Assembly: GCF_004123845.1 (NCBI RefSeq)
Contig: NZ_NBDP01000030.1
Location: forward strand, 744,001 to 808,000
Origin: Allobosea sp. Tri-44
GTDB taxonomy: Bacteria; Pseudomonadota; Alphaproteobacteria; Rhizobiales; Beijerinckiaceae
Length of the DNA: 64,000 bases
Direction: 5' to 3'
Part shown: positions 24,953-33,634 of the stretch, one piece after another
Numbering within the stretch: position 1 is the first letter of the stretch
Layout of the letters: each line of letters begins with the position of its first letter
Notes under the pieces: model-generated
Told to the model about the DNA's origin: nothing
Seen by the model: only the letters and a program-made list of their open reading frames with translations
Databases searched by the model: none
Program-made: the position numbers and the translations under genes

Positions 24953-25145
24953 TAAGCCGCCAACATGGCCGTTTCCGGGCTTCGCGACAAGTCCGGTATC
25001 CCGGTTGCGTCATAGCCGTCACGCTCACGTGAAAAGCTCCGGCGCCATGCGGAAGCGCTGTGCTCATGATAGATTCGATCAAGAAATTACGTGTAGAGTT
25101 GCTTTCGTCGCGGCCTCTCGCGGCGATTCGATTAGGATGTTTCAA

Positions 25146-25256
25146 ATGAAGAAGGTCTCGCTCGCGCTCGCGGCCGTTCTCACCCTCGCCGGCATCGCCG
25201 GCGGCTGCGCCACCAAGGAGCCGGAGAAGCCCGCTCCCGTCGTGCGCAAAGGCTGA
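25146..25256 (+). CDS. Very small lipoprotein
   Basis: 36 residues: a signal peptide MKKVSLALAAVLTLAGIAGG followed by a lipobox-like AGGC and a short charged tail (ATKEPEKPAPVVRKG). The cysteine after a hydrophobic core suggests lipidation and membrane anchoring, as in small entericidin-like lipoproteins. ATG 25146 has AGGA at 25134-25137; ATG 25137 is an alternative adding three residues. A strong terminator follows 27 bp later, which supports a real transcript. Confidence 0.7.
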   Translation: MKKVSLALAAVLTLAGIAGGCATKEPEKPAPVVRKG

Positions 25257-25283
25257 TTCACCGCCTCTTCTGGCGTCAATAAA

Positions 25284-25322
25284 AAGGCCGCGCCGGATAC
25301 GTCCGTCGCGGCCTTAATCTTT
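25284..25322. terminator. Bidirectional terminator between lipoprotein and etf-qo
   Basis: AAGGCCGCG (25284-25292) pairs with CGCGGCCTT (25307-25315), and the stem continues with CGGA/TCCG after one mismatch. On the minus strand a run of five T follows, ending the ETF-QO transcript; on the plus strand AATCTTT follows, ending the lipoprotein transcript. Confidence 0.85.
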
Positions 25323-25342
25323 GATGACAATATCGAATACTG

Positions 25343-27022
25343 TCACATATTCGAGTAATTCGGGCCGCCCGCGCCTTCCGGCACCGTCCAGGTGATGTTC
25401 TGGGCCGGGTCCTTGATGTCGCAGGTCTTGCAGTGCACGCAGTTCTGGGCGTTGATCACGAAGCGCGGCAGCGACTGCTTTTCCGGATCGGCGTAGACCA
25501 CCTCGTAGACGCCCGCCGGGCAGTAGAGCCGCGCCGGCTCGCCATAGATCGGCAGGTTCTGCAGCACCGGCACATTCGGGTCCGTCAGCTTCAGATGCGC
25601 CGGCTGGTCTTCCTCGTGATTCGTTGCCGAGAGGAAGACCGAGGAGAGCTTGTCGAAGGAAATCTTGCCGTCGGGCTTGGGGTAGACGATCGGCGTGACC
25701 ATGCCGATCGGCTTCAGCGTGGCATGGTCGGGCTTGCCATGCTTCAGCGTGCCGAAGGGCGACCAGCCGAAGAGCTGGTTCAGCCACATGTCGATGCCGC
25801 CGAGCGCGACGCCGCCGAGCGTGCCGAGCTTCGACCAGAGCGGCTTGACGTTGCGCACCCGCTTGAGGTCGCGCCCGATCTCGGAGGAGCGCCAGCTCTC
25901 CTCGATCCCGGCCACCTCGTCATGGGCGCGGCCGGCGGCCAGCGCCGGCACGAGGTGCTCGGCCGCCAGCATGCCGGAGAGGATGGCGTTGTGGCTGCCC
26001 TTGATGCGCGGAACGTTGACGAAGCCGGCCGAGCAGCCGATCAGCGCCCCGCCCGGGAAGGTCAGCTTCGGCACCGACTGCCAGCCGCCCTCGGTGATCG
26101 CGCGCGAGCCGTAGGAGAGGCGCTTTGCCCCCTCGAAGACATCGCGGATCATCGGATGGGTCTTGAAGCGCTGGAACTCGTCGAAGGGCGAGAGCGTCGG
26201 GTTCGTATAGTTGAGGTGGACGACGAAGCCGACCGAAACCAGGTTGTCGTCGAAATGGTAGAGGAAGGAGCCGCCGCCGGTCGACATGTCGAGCGGCCAG
26301 CCGAAGGAGTGCTGGACCAGCCCCTTCCTGAACTTCTCCGGCTTGACCTGCCAGATTTCCTTGAGGCCGATGCCGTATTTCTGCGGCTCGCGGCCTTCAT
26401 CCAGAGCAAAGCGCCTGATCGCGATCTTCGAGAGCGAGCCGCGCGCGCCCTCGCCGAGCAAGGTGTAACGGCCGCGCAATTCCATGCCGCGGGTGAAGCG
26501 CTCGGAGACGGTGCCGTCCTTGGCGATGCCCATGTCGCCGGTGGCGATGCCGCCGACCGAGCCGTCCTCGTTGAACAGCAATTCGGCGGCGGCGAAGCCG
26601 GGATAGATCTCGACGCCGAGCGCCTCGGCACGGGCGGCGAGGTAGCGTGCGACCAGGCCGAGCGAGCCGACGAAGTTGCCGTGATTGTTCATCAGCTTCG
26701 GCATGGCGAAGTTCGGCAGGCGCGCACCGCCGGCCGGGCCGAGGACATAGAAGACGTCCTCGCTGACCTCGGTATGAAGCGGGCGCGCCTCGTCTTGGCG
26801 CCAGTCGGGCAGGAGCTTGTCGAGGCCGATCGGGTCGATGACCGCGCCGGAGAGGATGTGCGCGCCGACCTCGGAGCCCTTCTCGACCACGACGACCGAG
26901 ATCGCCTCGTCGAGTTGTTTCAGCCGGATCGCGGCGGCGAGGCCGGCCGGGCCGGCGCCGACGATGACGACGTCATAGTCCATGCTCTCGCGCGGCGTGC
27001 TCTGTGCTTCCTTCAGATCCAT
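25343..27022 (-). CDS. Electron-transfer flavoprotein:ubiquinone oxidoreductase
   Basis: 559 residues from ATG 27022 (GGAGGG four bases upstream; a GTG at 27034 is less likely). The FAD-binding DYDVVIVGAGPAGLAAAIRL starts near residue 15. The ubiquinone-binding middle domain follows, and the C-terminal 4Fe-4S ferredoxin-like segment is NAQNCVHCKTCDIKDPAQNI with CxxCxxC. It passes electrons from acyl-CoA dehydrogenases, such as the one at the window start, through ETF to ubiquinone at the inner membrane. Confidence 0.97.
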   Translation of the reverse strand: MDLKEAQSTPRESMDYDVVIVGAGPAGLAAAIRLKQLDEAISVVVVEKGSEVGAHILSGAVIDPIGLDKLLPDWRQDEARPLHTEVSEDVFYVLGPAGGARLPNFAMPKLMNNHGNFVGSLGLVARYLAARAEALGVEIYPGFAAAELLFNEDGSVGGIATGDMGIAKDGTVSERFTRGMELRGRYTLLGEGARGSLSKIAIRRFALDEGREPQKYGIGLKEIWQVKPEKFRKGLVQHSFGWPLDMSTGGGSFLYHFDDNLVSVGFVVHLNYTNPTLSPFDEFQRFKTHPMIRDVFEGAKRLSYGSRAITEGGWQSVPKLTFPGGALIGCSAGFVNVPRIKGSHNAILSGMLAAEHLVPALAAGRAHDEVAGIEESWRSSEIGRDLKRVRNVKPLWSKLGTLGGVALGGIDMWLNQLFGWSPFGTLKHGKPDHATLKPIGMVTPIVYPKPDGKISFDKLSSVFLSATNHEEDQPAHLKLTDPNVPVLQNLPIYGEPARLYCPAGVYEVVYADPEKQSLPRFVINAQNCVHCKTCDIKDPAQNITWTVPEGAGGPNYSNM

Positions 27023-27195
27023 GCTGCCCTCCACCCCGCGCCGCTTATATGTCGTTAGATAGTTTATATATGAACTATCTCGATCGCCTCGCCAAGCCGC
27101 GGGGCTGATTGGAATTCCTCTATCCGGGGCTCCCGGTTATTTTGCAACAGCGAACGGGCTCGCTTCGTTCCCTGCGGCGCGGTATTCTGCCGCCC

Positions 27196-27999
27196 ATGTC
27201 CTTCGACGCCATCTCCGCAGCCGAACTGATCGCCTGGTACGCCGAGATGGGCGTGACGGAGGCGCTCGACGAGACGCCGCACGACCATTTCGCAGCTGCA
27301 GCGGAGCTTGCCCCGGCACGCCAGCCTGTCGCGCGCCTTGTGCCGCCGACCCCACAGGCGGCTGGGCGCTCCGCGGCAGCAGCCCCAGCGCCCCCAGATG
27401 AAGCGGCCCTGTCGGCCCGGGCTCTGGCGCGCGAGGCGACGACGCTGGATGAGCTCAAGACGGCACTGGCCAGCTTCGAAGGCTGCCCGCTCAAGGCCTC
27501 TGCGAAGAGCCTCGTCTTCGCCGACGGCAATCCGGCCGGGAAGGTGATGGTCGTCGGCGAGGCCCCAGGCGCGGACGAGGACCGGGCTGGCCTGCCCTTC
27601 GTCGGCCGTTCGGGACAATTGCTCGACCGGATGCTGGCGGCGATCGGCCTCAACCGGCAGGAGCATGTCTACATCGCCAATCTCCTGCCCTGGCGTCCGC
27701 CCGGCAACCGCACGCCGACGCCGCAGGAGGTCGCGATCTGCCTGCCCTTCATCCAGCGCCAGATCGAGCTCGCCGATCCAGACATCCTGGTCTGCATCGG
27801 CGGTCCCTCGGCGCAGGGGCTGCTCGGCGTCTCCGGCATCCTGGCCTCGCGCGGCCGCTGGCGGGAATACGATACCGGCACGCGGACGATCCGGGCGATC
27901 GCGACGCTGCACCCGGCCTACCTGCTGCGCCAGCCCCTGCAGAAGCGCCTGGCCTGGCGCGATCTGCGGGCCCTCAAGGCGGCGCTCGACACGCTTTGA
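27196..27999 (+). CDS. Uracil-DNA glycosylase, family-4-like, Fe-S cysteines partly lost
   Basis: 267 residues. The first ~85 are an Ala/Pro-rich extension. The catalytic domain shows motif A GEAPGADEDRAGLPFVGRSG (residues 121-140) and motif B LHPAYLLR (238-245), as in family 4 enzymes that remove uracil from DNA. In Thermus family 4 the 4Fe-4S ligands lie in CTAC, KCRPPQNR and KICT. Here the matching positions read Phe94-x-x-Cys97, Trp166 (PWRPPGNR) and Cys182, so two of four ligands are gone and a cluster is unlikely. Related cluster-free enzymes have been reported from Bradyrhizobium (from memory). It is divergent from etf-qo. Confidence 0.88.
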   Translation: MSFDAISAAELIAWYAEMGVTEALDETPHDHFAAAAELAPARQPVARLVPPTPQAAGRSAAAAPAPPDEAALSARALAREATTLDELKTALASFEGCPLKASAKSLVFADGNPAGKVMVVGEAPGADEDRAGLPFVGRSGQLLDRMLAAIGLNRQEHVYIANLLPWRPPGNRTPTPQEVAICLPFIQRQIELADPDILVCIGGPSAQGLLGVSGILASRGRWREYDTGTRTIRAIATLHPAYLLRQPLQKRLAWRDLRALKAALDTL

Positions 28000-28075
28000 C
28001 GCAGCGGCGCGATGCCACTGCGTCACCGCCGACTGCTGCCCTCCCGCGGCGGCTTGATTATTCCGTGTGCAAAGT

Positions 28076-28101
28076 AGACCCTGCAACCGCCAGGGTCTTT
28101 C
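28076..28101 (+). terminator. Terminator after the glycosylase gene
   Basis: AGACCCTG (28076-28083) pairs perfectly with CAGGGTCT (28091-28098) around a 7-base loop, followed by TTC. It is 40 bp before the cydA start. Confidence 0.6.
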
Positions 28102-28139
28102 GGCCATGACGTTCGTGGCCGGTACGCCGGAGCGATGCG

Positions 28140-29570
28140 ATGGAAATCGACGCCTTTCTGCTGTCCCGCATCCAGTTCGCCTTCACGATTTCATTCCACA
28201 TTGTCTTCCCGGCCTTCACGATCGGGCTGTCGGCCTATATCGCGACGCTGCTCGGCCTGTGGCTGAAGACCGGCGACCAGAAATTCCACCTCCTCGCTCG
28301 ATTCTGGACCAAGATCTTCGCGGTCTCCTTCGCCATGGGGGTGGTCTCCGGCATCGTGCTCTCCTACCAGTTCGGCACGAACTGGAGCCGGTTCTCGGCG
28401 GTCACCGGCAATGTGCTGGGCCCGCTGATCGGCTACGAGGTGCTCAGCGCCTTCTTCCTCGAGGCTTCCTTCCTCGGCGTGCTGCTCTTCGGCTGGAAGC
28501 GGGTGCCGCCCTGGCTGCACTTCCTCTCGGCGGTGATCGTCGCCGGCGGCACGGCGCTCTCGGGCTTCTGGATCCTGTCGGCCAATAGCTGGATGCAGTA
28601 TCCGGTCGGGCACGAGGTCCGCGACGGTATCGTCTACCCCGTCGACTGGATGAAGATCGTCTTCAGCCCGACCTTCCCACTGCGCTACGCGCACATGATG
28701 ACGGCGGCCTATCTCACCACCGCCTTCGTGGTGCTAGCGACCGGCGCCCGCCATCTCCTCGCCGGCCACCGCACCGAATCGGCCAGGACGATGGTGCGGA
28801 TGGCGATCCTGATGATCGCACTGACCGCACCGCTGCAGGCTGTCATCGGCGACTTCCACGGCAAGCAGACCGCGATCTACCAGCCCGCCAAGCTCGCTGC
28901 GATCGAAGCGCACTGGGACTCGTCCAAGCCCGGCGCGCTCGTGCTCTTCGCCTGGCCGGACGAGAAGGCCGAGCTCAACCGCTTCGAGATTTCGATCCCC
29001 GGCGTCGCCAGCCTGCTTACCCATGGCAGCATGGACGCCCTGTTCAAGAGCCTGAAGGACTTCCCGCGGGAGGACCGCCCGCCGGTGCTGATCCCCTTCT
29101 TCGGCTTCCGGCTGATGGTCGGGCTCGGCACGCTGATGATCCTGTTCGGCTGGGTGGGAGCCTGGCTCTGGTGGCGCGGCCGCATCTTCGAGTCGCAGCG
29201 CTGGCTCGGGATCGCCCAGTACACCTGGCCTGCCGGCTTCGTCGCCATTCTCGCCGGCTGGTTCGTCACCGAGGTCGGGCGCCAGCCCTGGGTCGCCACC
29301 GGCATTCTGCGCTCCAAGGATGCGGTGTCGCCGATCACCACGGCAGAGGTCGCGATCTCGCTGGCGCTGTTCGTCTTCGTCTATTGCGTCGTCTTCACCG
29401 CCGGCATCCTGCTGATCAACCGCCTGATCGCCAAGGGACCGGATGAGATCAGCCATGAGGACCCGCCCGAGCAGCCGTCGAAGCGGACGCTGAAGGCGGC
29501 GCAGGCACCGGCCTCGGCGATCTTCGGCGACGGCCATCCTGGCGACGACAAGATCCAGCCGGCGAGCTGA
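28140..29570 (+). CDS. cydA: Cytochrome bd-type (cyanide-insensitive) quinol oxidase subunit I
   Basis: 476 residues, about 45 shorter than E. coli CydA because the Q-loop is short, as in the cyanide-insensitive CIO subgroup. Heme ligand region FHIVFPAFTIG lies near residue 20. GNVLGPLIGYEVLSAFFLEASFLGVLLFGW carries the acidic proton-pathway residues, and WVATGILRSKDAVSP is the other family block. The oxidase reduces O2 with quinol without pumping protons. cydB follows eleven bases later; GAGC-rich spacing includes GAGGAG before it. Confidence 0.96.
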   Translation: MEIDAFLLSRIQFAFTISFHIVFPAFTIGLSAYIATLLGLWLKTGDQKFHLLARFWTKIFAVSFAMGVVSGIVLSYQFGTNWSRFSAVTGNVLGPLIGYEVLSAFFLEASFLGVLLFGWKRVPPWLHFLSAVIVAGGTALSGFWILSANSWMQYPVGHEVRDGIVYPVDWMKIVFSPTFPLRYAHMMTAAYLTTAFVVLATGARHLLAGHRTESARTMVRMAILMIALTAPLQAVIGDFHGKQTAIYQPAKLAAIEAHWDSSKPGALVLFAWPDEKAELNRFEISIPGVASLLTHGSMDALFKSLKDFPREDRPPVLIPFFGFRLMVGLGTLMILFGWVGAWLWWRGRIFESQRWLGIAQYTWPAGFVAILAGWFVTEVGRQPWVATGILRSKDAVSPITTAEVAISLALFVFVYCVVFTAGILLINRLIAKGPDEISHEDPPEQPSKRTLKAAQAPASAIFGDGHPGDDKIQPAS

Positions 29571-29581
29571 GGAGAACCGCG

Positions 29582-30586
29582 ATGGAATGGTATCTCCCTG
29601 TGATCTGGGCCGGGCTGATCGGCACCGCCGTGATGCTCTATGTCGTGCTCGACGGCTTCGACCTCGGCATCGCCATCCTGTTCCCGACCACTGGGGACGA
29701 GGGCGAGCGCGACCAGATGATGAACTCGGTCGCGCCGTTCTGGGACGGCAACGAGACCTGGCTGGTGCTCGGCGGCGCCGGCCTCTGGGTCGCGTTCCCG
29801 CTGGCCTATTCCGTGATCATGCCGGCCTTGTATCTGCCGGTGACGCTGATGCTGCTGTCGCTGATCTTCCGCGGCGTCGCCTTCGAGTTTCGCTGGGTGG
29901 CCAAGCCCAGGCACCGGATCTGGGATCTGGCCTTCTGGCTCGGCTCCACCACCGCCGCCTTTTCCCAGGGCGTCATCCTCGGCGGGCTGATCCAGGGCAT
30001 CAAGGTCGCCGACAAGCAGTTCGCCGGCGGCCCGTTCGACTGGCTGACGCCCTTTACGCTGATGTGCGGGGCCGGTGTCGTCGTCGGCTATGCCCTGCTC
30101 GGCGCGACCTGGCTGGTGTTCAAGACGGAAGGGGCGGTGGCAGATCGTGCCCGTCGTCAGGCCAAGACCTTGCTGCTCTGCCTGCTCGCCTTTGCCGCGC
30201 TGGTCTCGCTGTGGACGCCTTACGCCCATCCGCGCATCGCCGAGCGCTGGTTCACGCCCTCAAACCTGTTGTTGCTCTGGCCCTTCCCGGTGCTGACCGC
30301 CTTCTGTGGCTACATGGTCTGGAAGCGACTGCACGGGAACCACGAGTTCACGCCCTTCGCCTTCACCATCGCGATCTTCCTGCTCTGCTTCCTCGGGCTG
30401 GCGATCTCGAACTACCCCTATCTGGTGCCGCCCGGCCTGACGATCTGGGACACGGCGGCGGCACCGAGCTCGCACATCTTCGTGCTGATCGGGGTCAGCT
30501 TCCTCCTACCGATGATCCTGTTCTACACGGCCTTCGTGTACTGGACCTTCCGCGGCAAGGTGAAGGCCGACAGCGGCTATCATTGA
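29582..30586 (+). CDS. cydB: Cytochrome bd-type quinol oxidase subunit II
   Basis: 334 residues with eight or nine hydrophobic helices. Opening MEWYLPVIWAGLIGTAVMLYVVLDGFDLG is canonical CydB, with the DGFDLG motif at residue ~24, and WDGNETWLVLGGAGLW follows. It forms the heterodimeric oxidase with CydA. No small CydX-like frame is evident in the 59 bp after the stop. Confidence 0.96.
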   Translation: MEWYLPVIWAGLIGTAVMLYVVLDGFDLGIAILFPTTGDEGERDQMMNSVAPFWDGNETWLVLGGAGLWVAFPLAYSVIMPALYLPVTLMLLSLIFRGVAFEFRWVAKPRHRIWDLAFWLGSTTAAFSQGVILGGLIQGIKVADKQFAGGPFDWLTPFTLMCGAGVVVGYALLGATWLVFKTEGAVADRARRQAKTLLLCLLAFAALVSLWTPYAHPRIAERWFTPSNLLLLWPFPVLTAFCGYMVWKRLHGNHEFTPFAFTIAIFLLCFLGLAISNYPYLVPPGLTIWDTAAAPSSHIFVLIGVSFLLPMILFYTAFVYWTFRGKVKADSGYH

Positions 30587-30645
30587 GACCGCCGACGCTC
30601 CCACATAGGATGGGTAAAAGGAAGAAGCCTGGACCGGAGGATGCC

Positions 30646-31905
30646 ATGAGCAGGATCGGGACATTGCGTCGCGCAGCAGCGGGCTTCTTGATGCTCATCG
30701 CAGTTCCGGCTCTGGCTGCCCCGCAAAAGCCGGTGCTCGATGCAGCAGAGGCCGAGAGACCCGCCTATCTCGAAACGCTCAAGGCCCTCGTCTCGATCGA
30801 ATCAGGCTCTCGCGATTCCGAAGGCCTCGCGACGATCGCCGCCCTGATCGCCGAGCGCCTTAAGGCGCTGGGCGGCGAGGTCGAGCTGGTGGCTTCGGCG
30901 GATGCGTCCAGATCTCCCGGCAAGACCGTGCTCGCCCGCTTCAAGGGCACCGGCACCAGGAAGGTCCTGCTGCTGGCGCATATGGACACGGTCTACAGCA
31001 AAGGCATGCTGGCCCAGCAGCCTTTCCGGATCGAAGGCGACAAGGCCTACGGCCTCGGCATCGCCGACGACAAGCACGGCGTTGCCCTCATCCTCCACAC
31101 CGTCGCGCTGCTCAACAAGATCGCCGCCAGGGATTACGGCACGCTCACCGTGCTCATCAACGGCGACGAGGAGATCGGCTCGTCCGGCTCCAGGGCGCTG
31201 ATCACCCGCACCGCTGCCGACCAGGACGCGGTGTTCTCCTGCGAGGGCTCCACGGTCGGCCAGGACGCGCTCCGGCTCGCCACCAGCGGCATCGCCTCGG
31301 TGCAGCTCAAGGTCACCGGCCGGGCCTCACATGCCGGCAGCTCGCCCGAGCAGGGCCGGAACGCCCTCTACGAGCTCGCGCACCAGATCCTGCAGATGCG
31401 CGACCTGTCGAAGCCCGAATTGGGCCTCAAGCTGAACTGGACGATCGCCTCGGCCGGCTCCGTCAGCAACGCGATTCCGGCCGAGGCGAAGGCGCAAGCC
31501 GATGTCAGGGCCCTGCGCATGGCCGATTTCGACCTGATCGAAGCGGCGGTGAAGGAGCGCATCGGCAACAAGCTGATCCCCGACACCGTGGTGGAGGCAA
31601 CGTTGACGCGCGGCCGCCCACCCTTGGCGCCGACAGAGGCGGCCAAGGCGCTCGGCGCGCATGCCAAGCGGGTTTTCGGCGAGATCGACCGGCAGCTGAC
31701 CGTCACTGAAAGGGCGACCGGCGGAGGTACCGACGCCGCCTACGCCGCGCTCGAAGCCAAGGGACCCGTGATCGAAGGCTTCGGCCTCAGGGGCTTCGGC
31801 GCCCATTCGAACCAGAACGAATACGTCGCGCTCGATTCGATCGTGCCCCGGCTCTATCTGCTGGCTCGCATGATCACCGACGTGTCACGCGGCCAAGCCA
31901 AATAG
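30646..31905 (+). CDS. Secreted M20-family peptidase (glutamate carboxypeptidase-like)
   Basis: 419 residues. Signal peptide residues 1-24 (cleavage after ALA). The M20 zinc-site motifs are in order: LLLAHMDTVYSKG, the bridging aspartate in GIADDKHGVAL, the catalytic Glu pair in NGDEEIGSSGSR, and the last histidine in RGFGAHSNQNEYV. The dimerisation domain contains GRASHAGSSPEQGRNA. The group includes CPG2, which releases glutamate from folates or dipeptides in the periplasm. GGAGG five bases before ATG 30646 decides the start. Confidence 0.92.
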   Translation: MSRIGTLRRAAAGFLMLIAVPALAAPQKPVLDAAEAERPAYLETLKALVSIESGSRDSEGLATIAALIAERLKALGGEVELVASADASRSPGKTVLARFKGTGTRKVLLLAHMDTVYSKGMLAQQPFRIEGDKAYGLGIADDKHGVALILHTVALLNKIAARDYGTLTVLINGDEEIGSSGSRALITRTAADQDAVFSCEGSTVGQDALRLATSGIASVQLKVTGRASHAGSSPEQGRNALYELAHQILQMRDLSKPELGLKLNWTIASAGSVSNAIPAEAKAQADVRALRMADFDLIEAAVKERIGNKLIPDTVVEATLTRGRPPLAPTEAAKALGAHAKRVFGEIDRQLTVTERATGGGTDAAYAALEAKGPVIEGFGLRGFGAHSNQNEYVALDSIVPRLYLLARMITDVSRGQAK

Positions 31906-32036
31906 CCCGCTACCTCCGCGAAGGAGCGTCAGAGCGGCCTGGCTTGCCGTCGCTGCCGCCGACCACAGCTTCATCGTTCGCTTGAGTTCCACCGCGTCCT
32001 CGCCGACATTGGCGACGCTGCAACAAGGGTTCGCGC

Positions 32037-32927
32037 ATGCGTTGGGAAGATTATCGCCAGTCCGAGAACCTCGAGGACCGGCGCGGCGGTGGCGGCGGCG
32101 AATTTGCCGGCCTTCCCGGCGGACGCGGCGGCATCGGCATCGGTACCATGGTCGTGCTCGGCCTGCTCGGCTGGGCGCTCGGCATCGATCCGCGCCTCTT
32201 GATAGGCGGGGCCGAACTGATCGGCGGCATCGGCGGGCGCAGCGCGCCGACGCAGGAGCAACGCAAATCGGCCGGACCGCCGCAGGACGAGATGGGCCGC
32301 TTCGTCTCGGCCGTGCTGGCACAGAACGAGGATATCTGGGGCAAGGTGCTGCCGCAGCAGGCCAACCGCAAATACGTGCCGCCGAAGCTGGTGCTGTTCA
32401 GCGGCGTCGACCGCTCCGGCTGCGGCACGGCGCAGGCGGCAATGGGGCCGTTCTATTGCCCCAACGACCAGCGGGTCTATCTCGACCTCTCCTTCTTCCA
32501 GGAGATGCAGCGCAAGCTCGGCGGTGGCGGCGACTTCGCCTATGCCTATGTCGTCGGCCACGAGGTCGGCCATCACATCCAGAACCTGCTCGGCATCCTG
32601 CCCAAGGTGAACCAGCTGCGCGAGCGGGTTTCCGAGCGCGAGTCGAACCAGCTCTCGGTGCGGGTCGAATTGCAGGCCGACTGCTTCGCCGGCGTCTGGG
32701 CCTACAACATCCAGGCGATGGACCGCATCCAGCCCGGCGACATCGACGAGGCGCTGCGCTCCGCCTCGGCGATCGGCGACGACAAGCTGCAGCAGGCCGG
32801 CCGCGGCGCGGTGGTGCCGGACTCGTTCACGCATGGCTCGTCGGCGCAGCGCACGCGCTGGTTCAACACCGGTTTCAAATCCGGCTCGATGCAGAGCTGC
32901 GACACCTTCAAGACGAACCAGCTCTGA
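32037..32927 (+). CDS. Neutral zinc metallopeptidase, YpfJ family
   Basis: 296 residues. One transmembrane helix (residues ~38-58, TMVVLGLLGWALGID) follows a Gly/Arg-rich head MRWEDYRQSENLEDRRGG. The zinc-binding motif is VVGHEVGHHIQNLLG, with the third ligand probably in VELQADCFAGVW. The C-terminal HGSSAQRTRWFNTGFKSG is also conserved in the family. The substrate is unknown. It is anchored in the inner membrane with the peptidase domain probably outside. Confidence 0.92.
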   Translation: MRWEDYRQSENLEDRRGGGGGEFAGLPGGRGGIGIGTMVVLGLLGWALGIDPRLLIGGAELIGGIGGRSAPTQEQRKSAGPPQDEMGRFVSAVLAQNEDIWGKVLPQQANRKYVPPKLVLFSGVDRSGCGTAQAAMGPFYCPNDQRVYLDLSFFQEMQRKLGGGGDFAYAYVVGHEVGHHIQNLLGILPKVNQLRERVSERESNQLSVRVELQADCFAGVWAYNIQAMDRIQPGDIDEALRSASAIGDDKLQQAGRGAVVPDSFTHGSSAQRTRWFNTGFKSGSMQSCDTFKTNQL

Positions 32928-32936
32928 CCTTCCTTC

Positions 32937-33021
32937 GTCATTGCGAGCGTCAGCGAAGCAATCCAGAGGGGCTCGCTCGGCGACCCCTGGATTGCTTCGT
33001 CGCTTCGCTCCGCGCAATGAC
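32937..33021. repeat. Palindromic repeat, GTCATTGCGAGCG type
   Basis: GTCATTGCGAGCG...GAAGCAATCCAG on the left (32937-32966) and CTGGATTGCTTC...GCGCAATGAC on the right (32987-33021) are inverted. This is a widespread intergenic repeat of Rhizobiales. It sits between two convergent genes and may act as a two-way terminator. Confidence 0.85.
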
Positions 33022-33029
33022 GGCCGAGG

Positions 33030-33518
33030 TCAGAGTTCGGCGCGTTCGCGCCGCACCGTCAGCCGGCGCGGCGCACGTGCCAGCCGGCCTGACAGGATCT
33101 GCGTCTTCGGCGCCAGGAGCCCTGCCCTGACGTGGCGCGAGCGCAGCGAGACCGCGCCCCATTCGCGCAACGCCGCGGCCATGCCGCGCAGCGGCATCAA
33201 GGCCGGCCGCATCGCCATCGTCAGCAGATGCCGCTCGATGCTCGGCGTCCATTGCGGCTCGGGCAGATCGCCGGCTTCGAGCAGGATGACCCAATCGCCG
33301 CGCGCCTGTGCGACCCCGCTGGACCAGGCCTCGCCATTCTTGGCCCGGACATAGCTGGCACCGGTCTCGTCGGCGAGACGCTCGATCGCAGCGTCATCCG
33401 CCTCGTCGATCACCACGGCATGGCCGATCACGCCCTGCGCCACCGCCGGAATCAGCACGGACAAGGTCGCGGCGAGCGCTTCGGCATCGCGATTGGAGCG
33501 GATGACGGCTGTGATCAT
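33030..33518 (-). CDS. Glycosyltransferase-like protein (GT-A fold), function unknown
   Basis: 162 residues from ATG 33518. The N-terminus MITAVIRSNRDAEALAATLSVLIPAV and the segments HAVVIDEADDAAIERLADETG and ARGDWVILLEAGDLPEPQW resemble the nucleotide-sugar half of a family 2 glycosyltransferase, but the second acidic motif reads LEAGD instead of a D-x-D. The C-terminal half (GMAAALREWGA onward) is basic. It may be inactive or have another role. The gene is divergent from the radical SAM gene. Confidence 0.6.
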   Translation of the reverse strand: MITAVIRSNRDAEALAATLSVLIPAVAQGVIGHAVVIDEADDAAIERLADETGASYVRAKNGEAWSSGVAQARGDWVILLEAGDLPEPQWTPSIERHLLTMAMRPALMPLRGMAAALREWGAVSLRSRHVRAGLLAPKTQILSGRLARAPRRLTVRRERAEL

Positions 33519-33634
33519 TGCCGCGGAGCTTATGCCGCAGCGCAACATGTCACAATCCTGTCGCTTGCAATTTGTTCTCTATATGTTCACATTCCTTGGT
33601 CTCGGGGCAACCGATTCCGACGGGAGACGAAGCC

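Noticed and set aside
29587..30645. In-frame upstream extension of the M20 peptidase through cydB
   Set aside because: It reads cydB out of frame; the M20 gene has its own strong ribosome site and signal peptide at 30646.
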